Origin: Sphingobacterium sp. UBA6711
Lineage (GTDB): Bacteria > Bacteroidota > Bacteroidia > Sphingobacteriales > Sphingobacteriaceae
Length of the DNA stretch: 7,763 nt
Reading direction: 5' to 3'
NCBI GenBank assembly: GCA_002454415.1
Contig: DKIT01000020.1
Location: 23,746-31,508, forward strand
A program made the translations under genes and the position numbers. The notes below the pieces were generated by a model. That model saw only the letters and a list, made by a program, of their open reading frames with translations. It searched no databases and was not told where the DNA came from. Positions 1-5,519 of the stretch are shown here, in pieces. Every line of letters begins with the position of its first letter. Position 1 is the stretch's first letter.

Positions 1-180
1 CATTTTCTACGAGAGATTTCATCTAGGTTACTGCCGCTTTATTCAGTTGCACAAGTCGTTCATTTTGCGGTACTCCCTGTTGAACTTATTAGCGCATTTA
101 TACTTTACAAGCTGTTTGGTAATTTCTGGTACCAAAACGCTAAGAGTTTGATGTTATTACGATTTCTTATCAAATTTTGA
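1..180 (+). CDS. C-terminal end of an unidentified hydrophobic protein (partial)
   Basis: Frame 1 is open from the first base to a TGA at 178-180, giving 59 residues of the end of a protein whose start lies to the left of the window. The middle is strongly hydrophobic (from about residue 23, HFAVLPVELISAFILYKLFG), followed by an aromatic and basic end (NFWYQNAK, then RFLIKF). This looks like a membrane-associated C-terminus, as in some envelope glycosyltransferases or methyltransferases, but I do not recognise the family and give no function. The absence of stops over 59 codons in A/T-rich DNA and the sensible residue mix favour real coding. No convincing hairpin terminator follows; an A/T-rich spacer of 249 bases separates it from the next gene. 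Confidence 0.55.
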   Translation, partial: HFLREISSRLLPLYSVAQVVHFAVLPVELISAFILYKLFGNFWYQNAKSLMLLRFLIKF

Positions 181-313
181 ATAACACTAATTCAAAATGC
201 TATTTATCCAAGTTTTTTGGGTAAATTGTTTTTTTTCGAAAACTCCCGATTTTAAAAAACGTTTAGGACATGGTTTAGGTTAGCCTATAAGGCAGCGGTC
301 TTCTTACATAAAA

Positions 314-342
314 TTTGATATTCTTGATATAGTAAATATTTG
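314..342 (+). promoter_or_regulatory. Possible Bacteroidota-type promoter for the DKNYY gene
   Basis: TTTG at 314-317 and AATATTTG at 335-342, 17 bases apart, resemble the Bacteroidota -33 TTTG / -7 TAnnTTTG pair; the -7 element has one mismatch in its first base and the spacing is slightly short. The start codon is 88 bases downstream. The surrounding spacer (181-429) shows nothing else I can support. Confidence 0.3.
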
Positions 343-429
343 GACCATTCTCAATAAAAAAATATCATGCCTTATACAAGTACAGAGCAGCACTGAGGTA
401 TTTACTTAAAATTAGATGAAAACAACAAT

Positions 430-1167
430 ATGGGTAAAAAGGATTTAGGATACGGATTTACAAACATCGACAATAAATTCATTTTGCATTATGATAGAGA
501 TGTGTACAGCAAATTTTACAAGGTTATTGATTTGCCTACCTTTGAAGTTATCCAAAGTAATGGTTCGTCTAATCATTATTTTAAAGACAAAAACCATGTG
601 TATTTAGACAGTTACATGAATTCATTTTGCATCTTAGAAGATGTTAAACCCAGCGATTTTGAGATAATAGATTTTGAAAATGGTTTTGCGAGTACCACTC
701 ATTGGGACTATGTATTTGAGGTTAGATTGCCATATCGGTTTAAGAAAATTAAAGAAATCGGCGGCATGTATCAGAACGTGGATGATGATATTTATTTTGC
801 TTATCATCACAAGGTGGAAGGAGCGGATGCCGCAACATTTGAAGTGCTTCATGGGCAGGTGGTCGGCAATGTTGCCAAAGATAAAAGCCATGTCTATTTT
901 CGTCACGAAATCGTATCTGAAGCTGATGCAAAAAGTTTTTCATTTTTGAAGGAATGCTTCTCTGATGCATACTATCGCGAATGCGACCATACATTTTATG
1001 CCTTAGATCGACAATCGGCATTTTATATTGATACGATTGCGAAAAATATCAAAACCATCAAAACCAAAAATGTCGAAAAATTCGGTTTTGAGGTCAAAGA
1101 TGAATTGGGCTATGCGTTTGATGAAAACTATACCTATCTTTTTGGAAAGAGGAAAAAGAGAGACTAA
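430..1167 (+). CDS. DKNYY-repeat protein, 245 aa
   Basis: This belongs to the DKNYY family, named for a short repeated motif; the molecular role of the family is not established. Degenerate units can be seen at about residues 36-60 (PTFEVI, then YFKDKNHVYLD), 74-97 (SDFEII, then WDYVF), 134-158 (AATFEVL, then AKDKSHVYF), 167-191 (KSFSFL, then CDHTFYAL) and 215-238 (EKFGFEVKDELGYAFDENYT). Each pairs an (S/T)FE(V/I)(I/L) strand with a DKxxVY-type turn and strand, suggesting a repetitive beta structure. There is no signal peptide, so the protein as read is cytosolic. The start is ATG 430: the frame is closed upstream at 394 and no other start lies between. No clear ribosome binding site, as usual in this phylum. 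The protein ends in a very basic GKRKKRD just after a run of five A; a hydrophobic segment follows in the next frame (see 1153-1255), so the true C-terminus may differ. DKNYY genes often sit in accessory loci, but a role in immunity is not shown here. Confidence 0.85.
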   Translation: MGKKDLGYGFTNIDNKFILHYDRDVYSKFYKVIDLPTFEVIQSNGSSNHYFKDKNHVYLDSYMNSFCILEDVKPSDFEIIDFENGFASTTHWDYVFEVRLPYRFKKIKEIGGMYQNVDDDIYFAYHHKVEGADAATFEVLHGQVVGNVAKDKSHVYFRHEIVSEADAKSFSFLKECFSDAYYRECDHTFYALDRQSAFYIDTIAKNIKTIKTKNVEKFGFEVKDELGYAFDENYTYLFGKRKKRD

Positions 1168-1255
1168 AAGCGCGTACCAACCGGTTGCTATTATTATTTC
1201 ATTCTTGCTTGCCCTTATGTTTATTGACTTCTTAGCCATTTTGTTTATTTACTGA
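1153..1255 (+). other. Hydrophobic tail in the +1 frame behind the DKNYY gene (possible frameshifted C-terminus)
   Basis: A run of five A at 1153-1157 lies four codons before the DKNYY stop (TAA 1165-1167). Reading with one A fewer replaces the last four residues with KRETKSAYQP followed by about 23 almost entirely apolar residues (VAIIISFLLALMF, then LAILFIY), ending at TGA 1253-1255. That would give a protein of about 274 residues with a basic stop-transfer stretch and a single C-terminal membrane helix, a classic tail anchor. Explanations are a real frameshift mutation, a sequencing error in the homopolymer, programmed slippage, or chance hydrophobicity in T-rich DNA. The correct placement of basic residues just before the helix argues against pure chance, but this is inference. 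Confidence 0.35.
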
Positions 1256-1336
1256 AAAATGGCAATTATTAAAACTGATTCTCGATCATTCCTAAGTAAA
1301 TTCGTAATACTTTGAATGTTTAAGAATATCAATGTT

Positions 1337-2281
1337 ATGGAAAAAAGAAAAATAAAAAATACAGACCTTTTGGTGTCACCAATTAATTTTGGAGGAAATG
1401 TTTTTGGTTGGACTTTGGATGAAAAACAATCTTTTGACATTTTAGATCAGTTTACTGCAGCGGGTTTTAATTTTATTGATACCGCGGATACTTATTCTTG
1501 GTGGGTAAACGGAGTAGGTGGTCAATCGGAAGAAATCATCGGAAAATGGATGAAGCAGCGCAATAATAGAAATGAGTTGGTAATAGCAACAAAAGTAGGT
1601 TCTGAAACAAAAGAGCACGGTTATGACATCAGTAAAAAACATATCTTAAAATCAGTTGACCAGTCTCTTGCAAGACTTCAGACAGATCATATTGACCTCT
1701 ATTACACACATTTTGACGATAATAAAACACCAGTAGAAGAAACTTTGGAAGCTTATGCTGAAATCGTTAAAGCTGGAAAAGTACGATACATCGCCGCTTC
1801 AAATCTATCTCCTGAAAGATTAAAAGCGTCTTTTGAGATCGCAGAAAAAAACAATTTTCCCAAATATGTAGCCTTGCAACCGCATTATAATTTATTGGAG
1901 AGAGAAACTTTTGAAACTCAATACGCTGGCTTGGTCAAAGAATACGATTTGAGTGTTTTCACTTATTGGTCATTGGCGGCAGGTTTCCTTACTGGAAAAT
2001 ATCGTCATGAAGATGATCTAAATAAGAGTGCCAGAGGGGAGGGGGTGAGAAAATATTTGAATGATAAAGGATTAAAGGTGTTAAATGCATTGGATCAGAT
2101 CAGTGCTAAATATGAGGTGACTCAGACATCTGTTGCTTTGGCTTGGCTCTTGGCAAATCCATTGGTGACAGCACCGATTGTAAGTGCGACCAGTGAATCC
2201 CAACTTAAAACTTTGTTTGCGGCACCAGAAGTGAGACTAAGTTCTGAAGATATTACATTACTAAATGATGTTAGTAAATAA
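1337..2281 (+). CDS. Aldo/keto reductase, 314 aa
   Basis: A cytosolic NADPH-dependent oxidoreductase of the aldo/keto reductase superfamily (TIM barrel), reducing aldehydes or ketones; the natural substrate cannot be told from sequence. The catalytic tetrad is complete: Asp48 and Tyr53 in FIDTADTY, Lys86 in VIATKVGSE, His125 in LYYTHFDD. Other family signatures are GKVRYIAASNLS, the substrate/cofactor stretch ALQPHYNLLER, WSLAAGFLTGKY, and the C-terminal cofactor-loop region ending in PIVSATSESQLKTL. Length fits the family. I chose ATG 1337 over ATG 1316: the seven extra residues (MFKNINV) precede the usual family beginning, basic residues followed by LLVSPINFGGN, and neither site has a strong ribosome binding site. 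The overall sequence, including WTLDEKQSFDIL, resembles the bacterial group annotated as general stress or potassium-channel-beta-like reductases. The gene stands alone: 169 bases from the DKNYY stop and closed by a hairpin downstream, so it is probably monocistronic. Confidence 0.95.
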   Translation: MEKRKIKNTDLLVSPINFGGNVFGWTLDEKQSFDILDQFTAAGFNFIDTADTYSWWVNGVGGQSEEIIGKWMKQRNNRNELVIATKVGSETKEHGYDISKKHILKSVDQSLARLQTDHIDLYYTHFDDNKTPVEETLEAYAEIVKAGKVRYIAASNLSPERLKASFEIAEKNNFPKYVALQPHYNLLERETFETQYAGLVKEYDLSVFTYWSLAAGFLTGKYRHEDDLNKSARGEGVRKYLNDKGLKVLNALDQISAKYEVTQTSVALAWLLANPLVTAPIVSATSESQLKTLFAAPEVRLSSEDITLLNDVSK

Positions 2282-2300
2282 GTACATTCACGTTAAGTAG

Positions 2301-2331
2301 AAATCCCCTATAATTTGATTATGGGGGATTT
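2301..2331 (+). terminator. Hairpin terminator after the aldo/keto reductase
   Basis: Arms 2301-2313 (AAATCCCCTATAA) and 2319-2331 (TTATGGGGGATTT) pair over 13 positions with one T-G wobble, around the loop TTTGA. It begins 20 bases after the reductase stop. The U-run after the stem is short (ATTTAG), so release may be less efficient than at a textbook terminator, but the A-rich/U-rich stem base would also allow function on the minus strand. Confidence 0.8.
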
Positions 2332-2861
2332 AGTTGCTTCCGATCAAGATTACAGAACGCCTTAAGTTTTTACTTTTTTTGATTAAACAACCAAATAGTT
2401 ATTTCATTTTCCAGGAGTAATGGAATCGTACTATTATCATGCGCTAATTCAGTAAAAGTTTTAAAAATCAAGTTTCTATTACCTTTAGCCTTGTGAACAA
2501 TTCTTCAGATCCAGAATTACTCCAAGCTATTTTCAATAAATACCATCAGCAATGTTCGTGTATTTTATTCAACGACCTTCGCTCAACTTGAAGCACGGCG
2601 AGCGATTATAGGACCTAAGAAGTTTGGCAAATAAATGAATTAAAAATTTGATTTGTTTAAGTGATTATTGATCTTTATACGGATGAATCGTTGATAAGCC
2701 AATAGAACTATGCGATATATAAAAAAAGGACTTACCTCTGCGGAAATAAAGCTGATTTCTTCTACAAAGCTTCTCCTAATAAATATACATCTGAAAAAAT
2801 GATTCAAGAAGAGTATAGGGATTGTATAAAACGATAATTTTTTGATTAGCTAAAGTTGAAG
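2332..2861. other. Long spacer without an intact gene; coding-like fragments
   Basis: No complete gene can be supported over about 530 bases. Fragments that read like protein are present on both strands: minus 2504-2370 (44 residues ending in the C-terminus-like EITIWLFNQKK, no start codon), plus 2493-2591 (32 codons from a GTG, containing SDPELLQAIFNKYHQ), and plus 2661-2837 (listed separately). A small inverted repeat, TCGCTC at 2579-2584 with GAGCGA at 2600-2605, lies in the middle. Stop codons break every frame. The simplest reading is remnants of one or more lost genes, but chance open stretches are possible. No promoter matching the phylum consensus stands out ahead of the gene at 2862. 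Confidence 0.5.
2661..2837 (+). pseudogene. Possible decayed gene fragment with an in-frame amber stop
   Basis: From GTG 2661 the frame runs 58 codons to TAA 2835-2837, interrupted only by TAG at 2703-2705. The part after the stop is balanced and protein-like, with YLCGNKADFFYKASPNKYTS and then an acidic/basic helix-like end (MIQEEYRDCIKR). A run of seven A at 2721-2727 lets ATG 2710 enter the same frame if one A were added. It ends 24 bases before the next gene. I do not recognise a family. It may be the 3' remnant of a lost gene, or chance. Confidence 0.22.
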
Positions 2862-4070
2862 ATGAAAAGTTATATGTTATTTATTTTTGTTCTTTTATTC
2901 GCGGGTCGCACGTTGGCACAGTCTCTCTATTCTGCCAATCCAGATAGTGCCAGTTTGTTCCCGAAAAAGCACGGGCGGTTCGAAGACTATGCGTTTGTCC
3001 TTAATGGAAATGTTATTGAACAAGATTCCTTGATGAATTACTTCGGGACCAAATTGAATACTGTATTTCCTTACCCTATTCAGCTGGAAGGGCGCTCTTA
3101 CAAAGGAGCTGTATATTTTCATAACAAAGAATATTATGCTCCGCCTATTCGTTACGCTAATGATCCCGCCTATTTTGTCAATGGCAGGCAGGTGAGCCCT
3201 TATCACATTCGTTTGCTGAAAGTAGAAGCTTATAATAAGATCTCGAAAACCATACGTGATACAGTAATAGACGGTAAATTATATAATGGCTGTATTCAGA
3301 TTGATACGGATGAGGATATTTTTGCAGGTCGCATTTCCTTGCCACAGCTTATTGAAAAATATACCGATTTACCCCTTGAAAAAATTATTTTCCATTGGCG
3401 TGGAGGGGGATACCATTACACCAGTGAAGACGAAATCGGTACTATTATTGACAACGATTTTTCGGTTCATTCATTTAGTATCGCCAAAATAGATCATAAC
3501 ACGAACTTAGGGGTTAGCGCTATAGAGATCGATCGCGTCCGTTTTGCGGAAGGTGAACGCTATGTTGTTCATATCGTCGATAATACGTATAAATGGCGTA
3601 ATGCTAAGGCAAATTTAACCTTTAGCGATCCCTTAGCCATTGATACATTATTCCCGTGTTACTTGCCAGATTTTGATGAAGACGGGTATTCTATTTTTAC
3701 CAGTACCGAAATTTCCCCACAACCTTATAAGGGTAATACAGGTTATCTGAAAAAACTATCTAGGTCAATGGGACTGGCTTCGGAAAAAGGCAGTGGCGTA
3801 ATAATAGATTCAATAGCGATCCAATTTGTTGTGCTCAAAAGCGGAATGCTTTCGAGATTGAAAAGCTTAAGCCCTGAAAAAGTCTACCATAAGGACATTT
3901 TAATAGCTATTAAAAAAAATGCCTGTATCTGGTTGCCTGCGATACAAGGAGGTCGCCCGGTTCTTTCTTGGGTGAAAATGAAAATTTTCTATAAGACAGA
4001 TCCCAAGGGGGAAATTCAATCATTGGATCGCATTGAATTTCCACACAACATAAGAGCATTTAAAAATTAA
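2862..4070 (+). CDS. Exported protein with two plug-like modules and a TonB-C-like C-terminus, 402 aa
   Basis: Residues 1-19 are a signal peptide (hydrophobic LFIFVLLFAG, then RTLA before Gln20), so the protein is exported, probably to the periplasm. ATG 2862 is preferred; an in-frame TTG six bases earlier adds only two residues. Two similar modules follow: about 43-92 (YAFVLNGNVIEQDSL, then IQLEGRSYKGAVYF) and 103-151 (AYFVNGRQVSPYHI, then VIDGKLYNGCIQIDTDE). Both resemble the 'NG-x-V ... yG-GvI-I' pattern of TonB-receptor plug or STN-like domains. Near 318-378 the pattern FVVLKSGMLSRLKSL, AIKKNACIWLPA, GGRPVLSWVKMKIFY matches the layout of the TonB C-terminal domain (a V..G.l strand, a helix, W.PA, GKPV-type turn, final strand). 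It lacks TonB's N-terminal anchor and Pro-rich linker, and no beta-barrel follows. Function unknown; the domain reading is from pattern, not from a search. The mini-ORF at 4074 starts three bases after the stop. Confidence 0.8.
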   Translation: MKSYMLFIFVLLFAGRTLAQSLYSANPDSASLFPKKHGRFEDYAFVLNGNVIEQDSLMNYFGTKLNTVFPYPIQLEGRSYKGAVYFHNKEYYAPPIRYANDPAYFVNGRQVSPYHIRLLKVEAYNKISKTIRDTVIDGKLYNGCIQIDTDEDIFAGRISLPQLIEKYTDLPLEKIIFHWRGGGYHYTSEDEIGTIIDNDFSVHSFSIAKIDHNTNLGVSAIEIDRVRFAEGERYVVHIVDNTYKWRNAKANLTFSDPLAIDTLFPCYLPDFDEDGYSIFTSTEISPQPYKGNTGYLKKLSRSMGLASEKGSGVIIDSIAIQFVVLKSGMLSRLKSLSPEKVYHKDILIAIKKNACIWLPAIQGGRPVLSWVKMKIFYKTDPKGEIQSLDRIEFPHNIRAFKN

Positions 4071-4073
4071 TCC

Positions 4074-4190
4074 ATGAAGACAGCGTACTTTACCTATTAC
4101 TTGTTTGTCTCTATATTGATGCTAATCGCTATAAAGGCTCATACATGGTGTGGGAAGATAGGCGAGTTTTACTCTTTAGACGGAAGATGA
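4074..4190 (+). CDS. 38-aa signal-peptide-like ORF, probably the truncated start of an exported protein
   Basis: ATG 4074 lies three bases after the upstream stop, spacing typical of an operon, and the ORF ends at TGA 4188-4190. The product has a Lys near the start, a hydrophobic core (YYLFVSILMLIAI) and then KAHTWCGKIGEFYSLDGR, that is, a signal peptide or single membrane helix plus about 15 residues. In the next frame the reading continues without interruption as DDFLIDDDHYARNAVQTIF to a TGA in the following gene's 5' end, so a one-base shift may have truncated a somewhat longer gene. It could also be a genuine small membrane protein. The Cys sits too far from a lipobox context to call it a lipoprotein. 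Not recognised. Confidence 0.4.
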   Translation: MKTAYFTYYLFVSILMLIAIKAHTWCGKIGEFYSLDGR

Positions 4191-4213
4191 TTTTTTAATT
4201 GACGACGATCATT

Positions 4214-4567
4214 ATGCGAGAAATGCAGTTCAAACTATTTTTTACTCACCAAGTTGAGGATATTTTTAATGACAATATAGATATTCATATTATACTGAGT
4301 AATGACGACGTATATGTCGCTACGCTGTTTACGTTAAAAAACATTGACATGTTAATTCGGCGTGATAAGGCTTCCTATTTTTGGGCGTCCGATATGATTA
4401 TCGTGTCGGATTTATCGTATTTGACGATTTATAAAGCTATTCAAGAGGCATTGGATGACGGATATTTTGAAAATGCCTGCTCAAAAATAGGCACAGTTAC
4501 AACAGTGTTTTATAATCAAGGGTGGCAATCTTATAACCAGGTTGATAAAACTTATATAACTGAATGA
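4214..4567 (+). CDS. Small cytosolic protein of unknown function, 117 aa (first of a coupled pair)
   Basis: I do not recognise a named family. The protein has no signal peptide or membrane helix and is acidic. Visible layout: strand-rich N-terminal half (MQFKLFFTHQ, IDIHIILSNDDVYVATLFT), a helix (LKNIDMLIRRD), a striking aromatic strand SYFWASDMIIVSDLS at residues 54-68, a helix TIYKAIQEALDDGYFENACSKI at 71-92 and a polar tail. An alpha/beta protein of this size is common among immunity proteins and small hypothetical genes next to toxin loci, but that is an impression. ATG 4214 is chosen; ATG 4223 (starting at MQFKLFF) is equally possible and TTG 4199 less likely. The stop overlaps the next start (ATGA 4564-4567), so the two are translationally coupled and probably work together. 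Confidence 0.75.
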   Translation: MREMQFKLFFTHQVEDIFNDNIDIHIILSNDDVYVATLFTLKNIDMLIRRDKASYFWASDMIIVSDLSYLTIYKAIQEALDDGYFENACSKIGTVTTVFYNQGWQSYNQVDKTYITE

Positions 4568-4920
4568 TACCAAAAAAAGAAACAATCGCGGCGCTCAGTA
4601 AAAAGTTGTCGCTACCTTATACGGGTACCGAGCAGGACTGGGATATCGAGATGGCAGACTCCAACCGCATAAATGAATTTATTGATTTTTATCATCAATA
4701 TGGTTTAGCATTTGAGGAAAGAGGGGCTTTAATGTCTCTGATTATAGCATCTTATGATGATTTTCTAAACGAGAATAACGTAGAAGTCGATTTCAGATGG
4801 GATATTATTAAGGCGATGCTAGCAAAGGATAGAATACAGTTTTTGGAGTTGATAAATTATTGGTCGCAGAGTAATGAAGCCGATATTTTCATGATAACAC
4901 CGCTTATGAGAACTGTCTAA
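4564..4920 (+). CDS. Small helical acidic protein of unknown function, 118 aa (second of a coupled pair)
   Basis: Starts within the stop of the preceding gene (four-base ATGA overlap), the strongest sign in the window of translational coupling; no separate ribosome binding site is visible. The product is soluble, acidic and mostly helical: KKETIAALSKKLSLPY (4-19), the motif EQDWDIEMADSNRINEFIDF at 23-42, a helix GALMSLIIASYDDFLNE (54-70), FRWDIIKAMLAKD (77-89) and FLELINYWSQ (93-102), ending in ITPLMRTV. The regular Trp/Tyr spacing and short terminal strand recall small single-domain immunity-like proteins in Bacteroidota and Firmicutes, but I cannot name a family. No toxin gene is adjacent in this window. 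A weak T-rich region follows (4948-4973), with the minus-strand gene converging on it. Confidence 0.8.
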   Translation: MIPKKETIAALSKKLSLPYTGTEQDWDIEMADSNRINEFIDFYHQYGLAFEERGALMSLIIASYDDFLNENNVEVDFRWDIIKAMLAKDRIQFLELINYWSQSNEADIFMITPLMRTV

Positions 4921-4970
4921 TTTTAATGACGGATATGACGATGACTTCCTAATAGTTTTTCATAATAATT

Positions 4971-5174
4971 TTAGGTTCTCCTGGTTTTCCCAACTTTAAA
5001 TATAAAATAAATGATTAAATAGAATGTGACAAATAAAGATAATCCTCCTAGTAAAAAGACTGTTGCAGACAGGAAATTTGGCAAGGCCATGTGACAACTT
5101 TTTATTACTGCGGAAAAGACAAATAGCAATGCAGATATTACTATAGATACTTTCAATGTTTTCTTATTAATCAT
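4971..5174 (-). CDS. Small two-helix membrane protein, 67 aa
   Basis: ATG (complement of 5172-5174) opens a 67-residue ORF with a basic start (MINKKTLK), a first membrane helix around 8-24 (VSIVISALLFVFSAVI), a short loop with Cys27 and His28, a second helix around 35-59 (LSATVFLLGGLSLFVTFYLI) and a basic end (KVGKTRRT). Positive charges at both ends predict both termini in the cytoplasm. The clean two-helix design supports a real gene although it is short and faces its left neighbour. A degenerate -7 element TAAATTTA (5212-5219, self-complementary) lies upstream on its strand. Family and function unknown; hydrophobic ORFs opposite A/T-rich DNA can arise by chance, hence the moderate confidence. 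Confidence 0.55.
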   Translation of the reverse strand: MINKKTLKVSIVISALLFVFSAVIKSCHMALPNFLSATVFLLGGLSLFVTFYLIIYFIFKVGKTRRT

Positions 5175-5244
5175 ATAATGCTTACGAATATTTAATGTAA
5201 ATGTAGAATATTAAATTTAGGAATAATTATTGATTTCCATTTAA

Positions 5245-5256
5245 ACACATATGTGT
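5245..5256. repeat. Perfect 12-base palindrome ACACATATGTGT
   Basis: ACACAT at 5245-5250 is followed at once by its complement ATGTGT at 5251-5256, with no spacer. It lies 71 bases upstream of the minus-strand membrane-protein start, next to its degenerate promoter, so it could be a dimeric-regulator operator for that gene. A single copy in the window and no known regulator make this tentative. Confidence 0.4.
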
Positions 5257-5412
5257 AGTAACAATTCTGTGATGTCTTAAATAGCTTATAACGTGGCCGT
5301 CTCGGGTCATTGAGGCAAATCGAAGTGTCCATTTTATTGTAGCAGTTCCAAGAAGAATTGATTGAATGTAAAAATAAATAGGGGTTAGCTTCTATTGATT
5401 ATGAAATGAAAA

Positions 5413-5420
5413 TAGTTTTG
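5413..5420 (+). promoter_or_regulatory. -7 promoter element for the beta-propeller gene
   Basis: TAGTTTTG is an exact match to the Bacteroidota -7 consensus TAnnTTTG. No good TTTG stands at the expected -33 distance; the nearest is ATTG, 15 bases upstream. It would give a leader of roughly 90 bases before the ATG at 5520. Confidence 0.4.
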
Positions 5421-5519
5421 CTAAATTCAAAATCATCGTAGCGACAGGCTTTAGAGGGCTATTTAGATCAGCGTTAAGATATGATTTAGTTAATGTAGAA
5501 TCAAAAAATAAGATTTAAA

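Larger units (their letters stand above)
5175..5519. other. Spacer between divergent genes; palindrome, promoter and coding-like scraps
   Basis: No intact gene. It holds the 12-base palindrome at 5245-5256 and the -7 element at 5413-5420, listed separately. One plus frame from 5307 reads like protein but with three in-frame stops (SLRQIEVSILL, QFQEELIECKNK, GLASIDYEMKIVLLNSKSS, RQALEGYLDQR), which could be a decayed gene or chance. Confidence 0.5.

Noticed and set aside
416..448. ATG 416 as a leader peptide or alternative start
   Set aside because: Out of frame with the DKNYY gene and stops after ten codons; no attenuator hairpin is associated.
1178..1187. Ten-base palindrome CAACCGGTTG
   Set aside because: No loop to form a terminator and only one copy; it falls inside the possible frameshifted tail of the DKNYY gene.
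1003..1239. Minus-strand 78-codon ORF overlapping the DKNYY gene end
   Set aside because: Antisense shadow of a well-supported gene, rich in Ile/Phe/Lys from A/T bias, no domain visible.
2457..2591. The plus-strand reading SDPELLQAIFNKYHQ as the start of an ECF sigma factor
   Set aside because: The likeness to 'D-ELL-AI' openings is superficial, the frame stops after 32 codons from a GTG, and no sigma region 2 or 4 motif follows in any frame.
2579..2605. Inverted repeat TCGCTC/GAGCGA as an insertion-sequence end or attachment site
   Set aside because: Only six bases with a 15-base spacer, no flanking direct repeat, and no transposase or integrase in the window.
5192..5332. 46-codon minus-strand ORF starting MDTSICLNDPRRP
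   Set aside because: Odd composition, no domain, and it crosses the palindrome and the candidate promoter of the minus-strand membrane gene.
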